Below, piece by piece: positions 35,142-46,795 of a stretch of 59,626 nt of DNA (positions are counted from its first letter, which is position 1; the number at the start of each line of letters is the position of its first letter). A program made the position numbers and the translations under genes. Origin of the DNA: Clostridiales bacterium (GTDB lineage Bacteria; Bacillota; Clostridia; Christensenellales; Pumilibacteraceae); the NCBI GenBank assembly GCA_022508405.1, contig JAFLVI010000004.1, positions 1 to 59,626 of the forward strand. The letters are read 5' to 3'. The notes beneath the pieces are model-generated. The model did no database searches and was not told the DNA's origin. It worked only from the letters and a program-made list of their open reading frames with translations.

Positions 35142-35621
35142 TTAGCGGTCGCGTGGACCGTAAATTTTTGCTATCTTCTGCACAGAACAATTTACAACAA
35201 ATTCGGATATGTCCCCGCCAAGCGCGGCTATCGTGCGAACGACGGTAGACGACACATGCGAGTGCTCCGCGGACGATATAATAATCAACGATTCTATGTC
35301 GCCGAGAGATTTATAAACTCTTGTAAGGTCGCGCTCGTAATCTAAATCGGCAGAGCCTCTTACGCCGCGAATAAGCACACAGTCGCCTTGTCTTTTTGCG
35401 TAGTCGGTCAGTAGTCCGCAAAAGCTTTCGACCTTGACGTTTGCAATGTCTTTGGTGGCAACCTTTGCTATTTCCGTGCGCTCATCAAGCGGCGCGGTGA
35501 CCTTACCCGTATCTTCCGCCACGGCTACTATAACGCAATCGAACAGTTTTGCCGCTCGCTCCACTATATCTCTATGTCCGATTGTAAACGGATCAAACGT
35601 TCCCGCAAATATCGCTTTCAT
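35142..35621 (-). CDS. coaD: Phosphopantetheine adenylyltransferase
   Basis: Penultimate step of CoA synthesis: transfers AMP from ATP to 4'-phosphopantetheine. The 159-aa protein begins MKAIFAGTFDPFTIGH, the nucleotidyltransferase signature with its TxGH-type loop. It has LIRGVRGSADLDYE (residues ~85-98) and the SSTVVR motif near 125. Start ATG 35621 follows CGAGG at a spacing of 5. It overlaps the end of rsmD by 29 bases; this rsmD-coaD pair is widespread in bacteria. Confidence 0.96.
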   Translation of the reverse strand: MKAIFAGTFDPFTIGHRDIVERAAKLFDCVIVAVAEDTGKVTAPLDERTEIAKVATKDIANVKVESFCGLLTDYAKRQGDCVLIRGVRGSADLDYERDLTRVYKSLGDIESLIIISSAEHSHVSSTVVRTIAALGGDISEFVVNCSVQKIAKIYGPRDR

Positions 35622-36150
35622 CTTTACCTCGCACAATGTCGAACGCCGACACTCCAAAAACTCTTCTGTCGATTACGTTGTATTCGGGCACAACCGAAAG
35701 CGGTCTGTCTGTGGCGTGTTCCAAAACCGCAACGCCCGTTTCGCCTAACATGCCGTATTTAACAAGAAGCTTGTACACTTGCTCCGCAAAATCCGTTTTA
35801 TACGGCGGGTCGCAAAACACCAAATCAAACTTTTCATTCCTTAAAATGCGCAACGCTTGTCTGAAATCGGACTGAAACACGCGCGCCGAAATATTAAGCT
35901 TATTCAGATTGGCGTTTACGTTTTTGCAGTCGGCGTCCACAAATACGCAAGACGACGCGCCGCGTGACAAAGCTTCTATACCGAGCGAACCGCTTCCGCA
36001 AAACAGGTCCAAACACACGGCGCCGGCAATCAAATCCTTGGATTGAAGCATGGAAAACAGGCTTCCTTTAACCATATCGGTAGTCGGCCGTACCTCGCCA
36101 CGCGGAGAAATCAGCTTAGCGCCCTTGTGTTGTCCGGAAATAACTCGCAT
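35593..36150 (-). CDS. rsmD: 16S rRNA m2G966 methyltransferase RsmD
   Basis: SAM-dependent methyltransferase for the small subunit rRNA. The 185-aa sequence starts with MRVISGQHKGAKLISP and RPTTDMVKGSLFSML (family N-terminus). It then has the SAM motif LDLFCGSGSLGIEALSRGA (residues ~48-66), the acidic strand VFVDAD and the catalytic DPPY (~116-119). The ATG lies three bases past the stop of the cyclo-ligase gene, and its 3' end overlaps coaD. Confidence 0.95.
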   Translation of the reverse strand: MRVISGQHKGAKLISPRGEVRPTTDMVKGSLFSMLQSKDLIAGAVCLDLFCGSGSLGIEALSRGASSCVFVDADCKNVNANLNKLNISARVFQSDFRQALRILRNEKFDLVFCDPPYKTDFAEQVYKLLVKYGMLGETGVAVLEHATDRPLSVVPEYNVIDRRVFGVSAFDIVRGKDESDICGNV

Positions 36151-36153
36151 ACC

Positions 36154-36702
36154 CTAAAAGTATATCACATTTTTATCCGTAACGCAACAATCAAGCGGTA
36201 TGTCATGCGCTTCGGGCATAAACTTTATTGCTTGTCCGCTGAACGCAAGTCCTATTTTGAATGTACTGTATTCGGCAAAAAATCTGTCATAACAGCCTTT
36301 ACCATAGCCTATGCGGTAACCCAGTTCGTTAAAACCGAGTAACGGCGTTATACAAAAATCTATTTTTGACGGAATATACGAATTGTTGTAGCATTCTCTC
36401 GGAAGATTACCCATTCTGTCTGCTTCGCCGCGCGAAATTATCCTTTTCGGCACTATTATTCCGCTGTGTGTGTACGGCGCGAGCACAGTAACGCCATCCA
36501 TTCCGAGCAGCTTGTCCGTCAAAAAATCTGTACTAACTTCCGATCCTATGGAAATATAAACCATAACGGTGCCGTGCAGCATCGGCAAAATCTTATCGGC
36601 AATCGCATGCGAAAGCTGCGGCTTATTTAAAAGCCCGTTTCTGTACTCCATAAGCCGACTGCGCAAAGCCGCTTTACATGTATATTCTTTCCGCGCGTCC
36701 AT
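36154..36702 (-). CDS. 5-formyltetrahydrofolate cyclo-ligase
   Basis: Converts 5-formyl-THF to 5,10-methenyl-THF with ATP in folate metabolism. The 182 aa contain an N-terminal helix pair (KAALRSRLMEYRNGL), VYISIGSEVSTDFL, and the hallmark nucleotide and substrate loop GYRIGYGKGCYDRFF (residues ~129-143). The conserved end IPLDCCVTDKNVIYF is present. It overlaps alr by 29 bases and is followed directly by rsmD. The family name YgfA/FAU1 also applies. Confidence 0.93.
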   Translation of the reverse strand: MDARKEYTCKAALRSRLMEYRNGLLNKPQLSHAIADKILPMLHGTVMVYISIGSEVSTDFLTDKLLGMDGVTVLAPYTHSGIIVPKRIISRGEADRMGNLPRECYNNSYIPSKIDFCITPLLGFNELGYRIGYGKGCYDRFFAEYSTFKIGLAFSGQAIKFMPEAHDIPLDCCVTDKNVIYF

Positions 36703-37666
36703 TAAATCCCGTTAACACCTCGTAAACGATTGTTCCGTAGCATTTTGCCAAGTATTCGGTATCTTCCTTTTTAGATATAAGATAGGCAAACTCGCCCTTT
36801 CTGCATGCGATACCGGTAACGTCTATCATGCACAAGTCCATGCACGGCATACCCACTAAAGGACACTTTACGCCGCGAACGTTAAAGTACAGTTGTTTAT
36901 CCGTGCGCCTTAATCCATCTGCATATCCGCAACGGACAGTGGCGATAAGCGCGTCGTGGTCAAGCGTATACTCCCCGTAACCCACATGATTGCCGCGCGC
37001 CACATACGATAGCCCCACGATTTTTGCTCGCACCCGCATGCATATGTCCAAGCCGGAATGATAGCCGTACATGGCTATACCGAACCGCGACATGTCGTAC
37101 AAATCAAACCCGTTTAAATCGAGTGAGCAAGAGCAGTACAAGTGCCTTTTTGCTCGCAATACTTCGTCCGCGGTGAGCCTTTCAAACTCCTGCGCTTGCT
37201 CGGGCGCGGCAGACATTGCGTACAAATGCGAGTACACCGACCACGGCACAATGTTGTTTTGCTTGCAATAACACACAATATCATTAAGCTTTTGTTCACC
37301 TGCGCCCAACCTGTTCATTCCGGTATTGACAGCCACCGAAAAACGATTATACCCGCTTTTTAACACTGCGTCCAGTCCGCTTACATCACATACAGTGGGA
37401 ATAATTTGAGGCGAATATACGCGCGTATATGGGTAAATTTCGCCGCCCAGTGTTAGTATTGGCTTTTTTACAAGCGCGGCAAGTTCAAACGCTTCGTCCG
37501 CCGTAGCTACCAAAAAGCAGTCGACAAGCGGCTCGATATACCTAGCTACGGCAATACCGTGCCCGTATGCATTTGACTTTACAACCGCACAAAACTCATT
37601 GCGCACCGAAGCGCGAATACGCCGTATATTTTGCCTGAGCCGCGATAGATCCACAACTGTTTGCAT
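36674..37666 (-). CDS. alr: Alanine racemase
   Basis: PLP enzyme that makes D-alanine for peptidoglycan. The 330-aa protein is a little shorter than the usual ~370. The PLP lysine lies in AVVKSNAYGHG (residues ~27-37). Other conserved blocks are NTGMNRLG, the SRFGIAMYGY-type segment and VRCGYADGLRR, plus a C-terminal beta domain with VPLVG-like and CMDLCMIDVTG. No Shine-Dalgarno or strong promoter is visible in the 49-base gap after atpC, so expression may come by read-through from the ATP synthase operon. Confidence 0.93.
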   Translation of the reverse strand: MQTVVDLSRLRQNIRRIRASVRNEFCAVVKSNAYGHGIAVARYIEPLVDCFLVATADEAFELAALVKKPILTLGGEIYPYTRVYSPQIIPTVCDVSGLDAVLKSGYNRFSVAVNTGMNRLGAGEQKLNDIVCYCKQNNIVPWSVYSHLYAMSAAPEQAQEFERLTADEVLRAKRHLYCSCSLDLNGFDLYDMSRFGIAMYGYHSGLDICMRVRAKIVGLSYVARGNHVGYGEYTLDHDALIATVRCGYADGLRRTDKQLYFNVRGVKCPLVGMPCMDLCMIDVTGIACRKGEFAYLISKKEDTEYLAKCYGTIVYEVLTGFNGRAERIYM

Positions 37667-37715
37667 AGCATATTTTATCTATGCTGTTTTTGCGATTGGC
37701 GTTACCGTAAAACGC

Positions 37716-40323
<2,608 letters not shown>

Positions 40324-40331
<8 letters not shown>

Positions 40332-42174
40332 GGTCGCCCTTCAAAAAATACATTGAAAATTCATTTAACGCATCGTCTATTCGTATTCCGTCGTCCATGG
40401 TAATCTCTCCGCCGTGAGCGAGTCTGGCGGAAATATCCGAATATTCAATATCGAAATACTTTAAAAATTTGTCCTTAAACTCCGATACACGTTGCACGGG
40501 AATGTTTTTTATTAAATCTTTGGTTGTCAAATACAAAAGAAGTATCTGATGTTCTTCCCGCATGGGCATGTGCACGTCTTGTTTGATTATTTCGGTCATG
40601 CGCTTGCCTTTTTCCAGCATGCGCGAAGTAGTTTCATCCAGTTCCGCACCGAACTCAGCAAAAACAGCAAGTTCTCGGTACTGCGCCAAATCAAGCCGCA
40701 GTTTGCCGGACACCTTGCGCATGGCGCGACTTTGTGCGCTTCCGCCCACACGCGACACCGAAAGCCCAACATTTATTGCGGGACGAATACCGGCATTAAA
40801 CAAATCGCTTTCCAAAAAGATTTGTCCGTCGGTAATCGAAATAATGTTGGTGGGAATATACGCGGAAATATCGCCGGCAAGCGTTTCAACTATAGGCAGT
40901 GCGGTAATCGATCCGCCGCCCAGCTCAGGACTCAACTTTGCCGCACGTTCCAATAACCGCGAATGCAAATAGAAAATATCCCCAGGGTATGCTTCTCGAC
41001 CGGGGGGTCGCTTTAACAGCAAGCTCATTGCGCGGTACGCCACGGCATGCTTGGACAGATCGTCGTAAACTATAAGCACATCCTTGCCTGCGTACATAAA
41101 CTCTTCGGCTATGGCGCAGCCCGCATACGGAGCGATGTACTGTAAAGGTGCGCTGTCCCTTGCCGTTGCGCTTACGATAACGGTATAGTCCATTGCGCCG
41201 TGCTCGGTAAGAGTGTTGACAATGTTAGACACGGTGGACGACTTTTGCCCGATTGCAACGTACACGCAAATTACGCCCTTACCCTTTTGGTTGAGTATGG
41301 TATCTACCGCTATAGACGTTTTGCCGGTCTGTCTGTCGCCAATAATAAGCTCGCGCTGACCGCGACCTATTGGTATCATGGCGTCCACCGCCAAAATACC
41401 CGTGTTCATGGGCGTATTAACTTTATCTCTGTCTTTAATGGCAGGCGCATTCGCCTCGATAGCGCGGTATTTATCGGGTACAAACTCGCCCAAACCGTCT
41501 ATAGGCTTGCCCAAAGGATTTACAACACGCCCCAAAAGCTTTTCACCAACGGGCACGGAAACAATCATGCCGGTTGTTTTTACGACCATGCGCGCCGAAA
41601 CCTTATCGTCGTCGTCAAGCACAATCGCGCCCACACTGTCCTCGGATAGGCTTAGCACAATCGCCTGCGTGCCGTTTTCTATTTCCAACATTTCGCCGTA
41701 CTCGGCATTGGATAGACCGGAGCACATGATAACGCCGTCACCGCAAAACTCCACGCTTCCCGCTTGACGGGGCGCAAATGATTTTTTGTACTGTGCGACC
41801 TTGCCGAAGAGCTCGTTATCGGTATGAGTTTTTATATACTCGGCGGAAGCGCCGTCCGTAGGTAATGGCGCACTTTCGCTTGTGGTTGATTTTGCTTTAA
41901 CTTTACCTTTGCGCCGCTTTGGCGTTGCGGCCTCTACATAGCTGTCGCTGTGCCGAAACGCCCCGCTAATATTGTCTATTTGCGAGCGCAACGTTCCGTC
42001 ATAATATTTATCACCGTCCACAACGAGTATTCCGCCGATAAGTTCCTTGTCTATCGTATAAACAAACTCAACATTATCTTTGGGATGCTTTGCGCAAAAA
42101 ACATCTTGTATTTTGCGCTTTTGCTCATCCTTTAGCTCTGTTGCGGACGATACTTGAATGACGATATCACGCAT
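40324..42174 (-). CDS. atpA: ATP synthase alpha subunit with fused N-terminal delta (OSCP) C-terminal domain
   Basis: The 616-aa protein is about 110 residues longer than normal alpha. Residues ~3-73 match the C-terminal domain of the delta subunit: [13 protein letters not shown], then [18 protein letters not shown], then [11 protein letters not shown], the AtpH signature. A Lys/Ser/Pro-rich linker (~76-118) leads into normal alpha, with [14 protein letters not shown] (~141), Walker A GDRQTGKT (~279-286) and [14 protein letters not shown]. There is no ATG, GTG or TTG in frame at residues ~110-130, so alpha cannot easily be made alone. atpH is missing from the operon, and this start shares one base with the atpF stop. 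The delta N-terminal domain is absent. Confidence 0.93.
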
Positions 42175-42692
42175 CAGTCATTCTCCCAGTCGGACAAGAC
42201 TTGCTCGATAAGCGCGTTGTTGTCGTCTTCGGTGATTTCGCGTTCCAAAAGCTTTTGCGCGACCTGAACAGCCAGATTGTTTACGCTGTTACGATACTCG
42301 CCCTTAAGCTGTTCCATCTGCGTGGCAGATTCCTTTTTTGCCGCGTCGACTATGCTTTTGGCTTGTTCCTGCGCTTCGGCAATAATGGCGTCCGCTTTGG
42401 CTTGCGCCGCTTCCGCAGCGGTGGCGGCGTTGCGCGCGTTTTCCAACTTTAACTGTTCCATCTTTTTGTTGTATTCCGCGTCACGAGTTTCGCTTTCCGC
42501 TTTAAGCTTTTCGTTTTCGGCATACACTTCGTCAAGATTTTCGCGCTTTTTCTTGAGCATGTTTTTTACCGGCTTGTACAATAGTCCAATCATAGCCGCA
42601 AGCAGTATCAAAAAATTTACAGCATAAAAAAGCATTGACTTCCAGTCAAGCCCGAAAACTTCCAGTATGTTGGCGCTAACTAACTGCAACAT
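42174..42692 (-). CDS. atpF: F1Fo ATP synthase subunit b
   Basis: Peripheral stalk subunit. The 172-aa protein has one membrane segment at residues ~20-40 ([18 protein letters not shown]), then a long charged coiled coil rich in Ala, Glu and Lys up to ~130. The normal C-terminal end [24 protein letters not shown] follows. Nothing delta-like is attached to it, which matters because atpH is missing and in mycobacteria delta is fused to a b subunit instead. Its stop overlaps the start of atpA by one base. Confidence 0.95.
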   Translation of the reverse strand: MLQLVSANILEVFGLDWKSMLFYAVNFLILLAAMIGLLYKPVKNMLKKKRENLDEVYAENEKLKAESETRDAEYNKKMEQLKLENARNAATAAEAAQAKADAIIAEAQEQAKSIVDAAKKESATQMEQLKGEYRNSVNNLAVQVAQKLLEREITEDDNNALIEQVLSDWEND

Positions 42693-42699
42693 AGTTATC

Positions 42700-42957
42700 T
42701 CACATTACTATCAGCATGATAGCAATCAAAAGTCCGTAAATAGCCGTGGTCTCGCAAAACGCCAAACCGATAAACAGCGAAGAACGTATCTGTTTGGTCG
42801 CTTCGGGCTGACGCGCCATGCTCTCCACCGCCTTGCTGGTGGATATACCCATGCCGATAGCGGCGCCTACGCACGCCATAGAAGCAAGTCCCGCACCCAA
42901 AGCGGCCATGCCTTCCACTCCCAAAAATGCCATAACGGCAGACAAAAATACTTGCAT
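42700..42957 (-). CDS. atpE: F1Fo ATP synthase subunit c
   Basis: Ring-forming rotor lipoprotein of 85 aa with two membrane helices (residues ~12-36 and ~60-84) joined by the conserved polar loop SMARQPEA. The ion-binding glutamate is in CETTAIYG (~68-75) in helix 2. E-T-T-x-x-Y resembles the sodium-binding set of Ilyobacter-type c rings. The glutamine of helix 1 that completes that site is replaced by methionine (GMG). Coupling ion is therefore uncertain. It lies between atpB and atpF with gaps of 16 and 7 bases. Confidence 0.94.
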   Translation of the reverse strand: MQVFLSAVMAFLGVEGMAALGAGLASMACVGAAIGMGISTSKAVESMARQPEATKQIRSSLFIGLAFCETTAIYGLLIAIMLIVM

Positions 42958-42973
42958 AATTACCTCCGAACAG

Positions 42974-43639
42974 CTATTCGATAGCTTCGTTAATAAAGTT
43001 CATAGACAGGAACATAAATATATACGCTTGCATCAGCGCGTGGAACAGCGTAAAAAGCGGTTCCAGCAACACAGGCAAAATATTGCGTAGCGCGGTTTGG
43101 TAAACAATATCCATGATTAAATAGCCGGAAAAAACGCTGCCAAAAAGCCTTAGCGCCATGGAAAACGGCACTACGCAGTCGGTCACAAGCGGTATAACGG
43201 CGCCGTAATGAGTAAGCCGCCTTGTACGCTTTTTCATAAATCCGATAATCAGGATAGCGAAAAAAGTGATTAAGCCCAAAATTATATTGCAGTTTAAATC
43301 GGACAACGGCGCGCGCAGTCCGAATAATTCGATAAGTATCCCAAACATTATAAAAGCCGAGCAACCGAAGTATATTGCGCCTACCGCGCCTGCATAACCT
43401 TCCGTCATGTCTTTTGAATTGTTGTCGAAAAGCCCTACCGACCATTCCACCGCCATGCGAAATCCCGACGTGTGCTTTAGATCGTTGTTCCAGCGCGGTA
43501 TAAAAAACACACGAACGACAAGTGCAAACAATATAAGCGCAATCGTAACAACCATTGTTGAAAACATTGTTACGGTAATATCAAAACTGCCTATACTATA
43601 AAGCACCTTTGGCGCGATTGTGGGTAAATCGAATTCCAT
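42974..43639 (-). CDS. atpB: F1Fo ATP synthase subunit a
   Basis: Stator channel subunit with about 5-6 membrane segments. The essential arginine is in [16 protein letters not shown], and [12 protein letters not shown] and [15 protein letters not shown] complete the C-terminal half. I chose ATG 43639 (MEFDLP), giving about 221 aa. A TTG eight codons earlier lies upstream of the predicted transcription start. It heads the operon atpB-E-F-[delta-A]-G-D-C. Only seven bases separate the promoter -10 box from the ATG, so the mRNA is probably leaderless here. No atpI or atpZ precedes it. Confidence 0.93.
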   Translation of the reverse strand: MEFDLPTIAPKVLYSIGSFDITVTMFSTMVVTIALILFALVVRVFFIPRWNNDLKHTSGFRMAVEWSVGLFDNNSKDMTEGYAGAVGAIYFGCSAFIMFGILIELFGLRAPLSDLNCNIILGLITFFAILIIGFMKKRTRRLTHYGAVIPLVTDCVVPFSMALRLFGSVFSGYLIMDIVYQTALRNILPVLLEPLFTLFHALMQAYIFMFLSMNFINEAIE

Positions 43640-43646
43640 CGAGCCT

Positions 43647-43675
43647 AATATATCACTTTGCAATAGTTATTGCAA
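43647..43675 (-). promoter_or_regulatory. Sigma-A promoter of the ATP synthase operon
   Basis: TTGCAA (43675-43670) and TATATT (43652-43647) on the minus strand, 17-base spacer, TGA extended -10. The -10 box ends seven bases before the atpB ATG. Confidence 0.7.
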
Positions 43676-43725
43676 CCGTTTAGTGAAAATTTTGTGAAAT
43701 ATTATGTGGATAGTTCACACAAAAA

Positions 43726-44112
43726 TCAATAGTTTAAATAGCTGTCAAATGCGTTTACAATATGATTGACGGTGTTATCGCTTAGGTAAACTTCTATAAC
43801 GTCAAAGCGCACGGGCACACCAAACAATCTGAATTGCTTTATATATTGCGAAGTGACTTGCGATATTTTTTTTACCTTTTGGTGACCTACCGCCTCGGCG
43901 GGCGTACCGTATTCAAGCGACAAACGCGATTTTACTTCCACGGCAATAAGCGTTTTTTCGTCGGTGACAAATATATCCACTTCACCAACAGATGTGGTGT
44001 AGTTTCTGTCCAACACTCGGTAACCGTGGGTTTCCAAATACTTGACGGCTATATCCTCGCCCTTTGTTCCGCGCTTATTCACTCGTTTCTTGTGCTTTAA
44101 ATCCATTGTCAT
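43726..44112 (-). CDS. YraN/UPF0102-family nuclease-like protein
   Basis: Small protein (128 aa) of the restriction-endonuclease-like fold, function not established. The family core is clear: NKRGTKGEDIAVKYLETHGYRVLDRNY (split over residues 12-38), then GEVDIFV (~43-49) and VEVKSR (~58-63), the putative metal-binding E/D-x-K site. It is the last gene of the ylxM-ffh operon. It overlaps rnhB by four bases (ATGA), a pairing seen across bacteria. Confidence 0.92.
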   Translation of the reverse strand: MTMDLKHKKRVNKRGTKGEDIAVKYLETHGYRVLDRNYTTSVGEVDIFVTDEKTLIAVEVKSRLSLEYGTPAEAVGHQKVKKISQVTSQYIKQFRLFGVPVRFDVIEVYLSDNTVNHIVNAFDSYLNY

Positions 44113-44774
44113 TCCCCCGAGATTATGGGTAAATCATCGAAAAAGTCATCATTAAAAAAGTTTTTTATAAATGTGCGGCGGTGCTCGGGGCAGTATCCGT
44201 GTTCCTTAAGCGCCGCTATATGCTCCGCCGTGCCGTAACCCTTGTTGCCGGCAAAGCCGTACTGCGGGTACTTTTTGTCAAGCTCGCGCATATATCTATC
44301 CCGCGTAACCTTGGCTATAATGGACGCCGCCGCAACGCAATAGCTTTTTGCATCCGCCTTGATAACCGAACTGCACTTTACATCGGTATTAAGATTTTTT
44401 ACGGCGTCTATTACGGCTAAATCCGGCTTGACTTTAAGACCGGATATAGCTCGCGCCATACCTTGTTTGGTCGCCTGTAATATGTTTATGCTGTCTATAA
44501 CGCGTCTGTCAATCATTACAACGCAGTATTCGGCAACGGCAACGATTTGCTCGTAAAGCTCTTCCCGCTTTTTTTCGCTCAGTTTTTTGCTGTCGTCAAT
44601 GCCGACAATTATACTGTCGTACGGCATAATGCACGCGCATACCGATACCGGACCCGCAAGCGGACCGCGACCTGCCTCGTCCACTCCGCAAAGCGTAGAC
44701 ACGTTGTACGCTTTGTCAAATTCCACAAGCCGCAAAACCTTTTGTGCGGCAATTTGTTGCCGAGTTTCGCTCAT
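44109..44774 (-). CDS. rnhB: Ribonuclease HII
   Basis: Removes ribonucleotides from DNA-RNA hybrids. The 221-aa protein has the signature CGVDEAGRGPLAGPV (residues ~29-43) with catalytic Asp and Glu, the DDSKKLSEKKRE segment, the catalytic Asp in LAVIDAV, and KADAKSYCVAAASIIAKVTRDR. Its C-terminal segment with HRRTFIKNFF matches the type II family. The start overlaps the rbgA stop and its stop overlaps yraN. Confidence 0.96.
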   Translation of the reverse strand: MSETRQQIAAQKVLRLVEFDKAYNVSTLCGVDEAGRGPLAGPVSVCACIMPYDSIIVGIDDSKKLSEKKREELYEQIVAVAEYCVVMIDRRVIDSINILQATKQGMARAISGLKVKPDLAVIDAVKNLNTDVKCSSVIKADAKSYCVAAASIIAKVTRDRYMRELDKKYPQYGFAGNKGYGTAEHIAALKEHGYCPEHRRTFIKNFFNDDFFDDLPIISGE

Positions 44775-45601
44775 TTGGCGTACTCCAACGCAACTTTACC
44801 GAGTCGACCTTTTCTGTAGTCGTCGATTATTGCCGCCGCCGCACGTTCCGTATCGGGCTGCCCGCCGCGAATACGAAAGCCGCGAGACACAGCGATTTTT
44901 TCCGGTCCTTCCACGACGTCTACTTCACAACCGTAACGCGCAATCAAAATATTGACGTCTATGCCGTTTAGCCTGTCTATAAGCGCGACGGCAAGCTCGG
45001 AAATGTCCAAAACCTCGTCCTTAATACTGCCGATTATGGCAAGGTTTTCCCCCACACGTCTATCGGTTATTTTGGGATACAATGTCCCCGGGGTGTCCAA
45101 AACGTCAAGCGTGGTATCTACACGCGCCCATGTGGCTGCGCGCGTAACGCCGGCGCGGTCACCGGTAACAAGTCTGGCCTTGCCGCAAAGACTGTTTATT
45201 ATTGTCGACTTGCCTGTGTTTGGCACGCCTATTACGACTGCCTTTATATGTTCGTTCAATCCGCGAGTGCGCTGACGGGAAAGCACTGCGGCGCAAGCGC
45301 GTTTTATAGCAGGCAGTAGCTTTTTTTTGCAAGACGCGCTATTTCCTTCCAAAGCGACGGCAATGCGGTTTTTTTCCGAAAGCTTTGCTATCCAGCCGTT
45401 TACGCAATCGGTCGTGACGGTATCGCATTTGTTCAAAACATAGACTATAGGGATATTTATCATGTTATCGAACGCAGGATTAAAGCACGACAAAACGGCG
45501 CGACTGTCCAAAACGTACACCGCGCAGTCCGCCGTTTTTAAGTTGGCTTCAATCTCCCGAGTAGACTTTGCCATATGTCCCGGGAACCAGTTAATATCCA
45601 T
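44771..45601 (-). CDS. rbgA: Ribosome biogenesis GTPase RbgA (YlqF)
   Basis: GTPase for late 50S assembly. It is a circularly permuted GTPase of 276 aa: G4 NKCD (residues ~57-60) comes before the P-loop GVPNTGKST (~124-132) and G3 DTPG (~166-169). The family N-terminus with NWFPGHMAKS (residues 4-13) is intact. It lies between trmD and rnhB; rplS, which often sits here in Firmicutes, is elsewhere in this window. Confidence 0.95.
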   Translation of the reverse strand: MDINWFPGHMAKSTREIEANLKTADCAVYVLDSRAVLSCFNPAFDNMINIPIVYVLNKCDTVTTDCVNGWIAKLSEKNRIAVALEGNSASCKKKLLPAIKRACAAVLSRQRTRGLNEHIKAVVIGVPNTGKSTIINSLCGKARLVTGDRAGVTRAATWARVDTTLDVLDTPGTLYPKITDRRVGENLAIIGSIKDEVLDISELAVALIDRLNGIDVNILIARYGCEVDVVEGPEKIAVSRGFRIRGGQPDTERAAAAIIDDYRKGRLGKVALEYAK

Positions 45602-45614
45602 ACAGCCTCGCTTA

Positions 45615-46292
45615 TTATTCTTCGCCCGATAATAAATCGGGTCTTAGCCTTTTTGTTAACTCGCGGCTTTTTTGAGCGCGGAAGGAAGCAATCTCCTTGT
45701 GATTGCCGTTTAACAGCACTTCGGGCACTTTAAGCCCCATAAACTCGGGCGGACGCGTGTACTGCGGATATTCCAGCATTCCGTTAGAAAAGCTTTCGTC
45801 CTCGTGTGAATCGAAGCTTCCCAGCACACCGTCCACAAACCGCGAAACGCCGTCTATAACAACCATTGCCGCAAGCTCGCCGCCCGACAGAACATAATCG
45901 CCTATGGATACTTCGCGGTCTATGCACAAATCGAGCACGCGCTGATCAACGCCTTCGTAATGTCCGCACAGCAAAAGTATGTTATTGTTTTTGGCAAGCG
46001 TACGGCACAATCCGTCGGACAACCGCTCGCCCTTGGGCGACATGTATATGCGCAAATATTCGTGATTAGGGTCTACGGCGTTGATACAATCGTAAATCGG
46101 TTGCGCCGCCATAACCATGCCCGCGCCGCCGCCATACGGCGTGTCGTCGCATTTTTGGTGTTTGTCCTTTGAATATGCGCGGATGTCCACAGCCGCAAAG
46201 TCAAGCTTTCCGCTTTTGATTGCCCTGCCGATTATACTCTCGTTAAGGCAGTCAAACATTTGCGGAAAAAGTGTAAGTACCCTAATCTTCAT
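45615..46292 (-). CDS. trmD: tRNA m1G37 methyltransferase
   Basis: Essential knotted methyltransferase that modifies G37 of tRNAs. The 225 aa contain LTLFPQMF near the start, DTPYGGGAGMVM (residues ~50-61), LCGHYEGVDQRV (~112-123) and SIGDYVLSGGELAAMV (~131-146), the trefoil-knot SAM site. It overlaps rimM by 11 bases, in the conserved rpsP-khpA-rimM-trmD order. Confidence 0.97.
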   Translation of the reverse strand: MKIRVLTLFPQMFDCLNESIIGRAIKSGKLDFAAVDIRAYSKDKHQKCDDTPYGGGAGMVMAAQPIYDCINAVDPNHEYLRIYMSPKGERLSDGLCRTLAKNNNILLLCGHYEGVDQRVLDLCIDREVSIGDYVLSGGELAAMVVIDGVSRFVDGVLGSFDSHEDESFSNGMLEYPQYTRPPEFMGLKVPEVLLNGNHKEIASFRAQKSRELTKRLRPDLLSGEE

Positions 46293-46794
46293 CGTAGACA
46301 GCCACTTCCTTTAGCTTTTGCCCGTCAACAGAGAGCACATTGCTTTCTTCGTCATACTCGGCATTTAAAGCCTTAACAAACGCAAACGTCATTTCGCCAC
46401 GCTCGGTTTGAACGGTAAAAACGTCAGCCGAACCAAAAGACTGCACAGACATTATCGTGCCAATGCTTTGACTGCCGTCGGCTGTACGCGCACACAGCGT
46501 AGCGCCAACAAGGTCGTCTATAAAGAATTCGCCGTCGTCAAGAGCAACAGCCGCCGCACGGTCGATTTCTATATACTTGCCGCGAAGCGTTTCCGCGGCG
46601 TTTCGGTCGTCTACACCGCTCAGCCGAAGATACACATCGTTTCCGCTTACGCGCACTGCAGACAGCTTGTACAAACGCCCGTCTATATATGCCGACTTAA
46701 GCACGCAAAAGCGCGACGGGTCGTTGGTCATCGGTCTGACCTTGACTTCGCCGCGCACACCCTGCGGTTTTGTGATTTGCCCTACGGTAATCAA
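46282..46794 (-). CDS. rimM: Ribosome maturation factor RimM
   Basis: Assists 30S subunit assembly. The 170-aa protein has the family N-terminus with TVGQITKPQGVRGEVKV (residues 3-19), the beta-barrel, and the C-terminal PRC-barrel with DDGEFFIDDLVGA (~86-98). It follows khpA by one base and overlaps trmD. Confidence 0.95.
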   Translation of the reverse strand: MITVGQITKPQGVRGEVKVRPMTNDPSRFCVLKSAYIDGRLYKLSAVRVSGNDVYLRLSGVDDRNAAETLRGKYIEIDRAAAVALDDGEFFIDDLVGATLCARTADGSQSIGTIMSVQSFGSADVFTVQTERGEMTFAFVKALNAEYDEESNVLSVDGQKLKEVAVYDED

Positions 46795-46795
46795 G

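Noticed and set aside
37667-37715. Separate promoter or terminator between atpC and alr
   Set aside because: The TAAAAT near the alr start has no -35 partner, and the short GCGTT/AACGC stem has no T-run.
42174-42692. Possible delta domain hidden in subunit b or lost by frameshift
   Set aside because: atpF has a normal b length and C-terminus, shares one base with the atpA start, and no delta N-terminal sequence is readable nearby, so a broken atpH is not supported.
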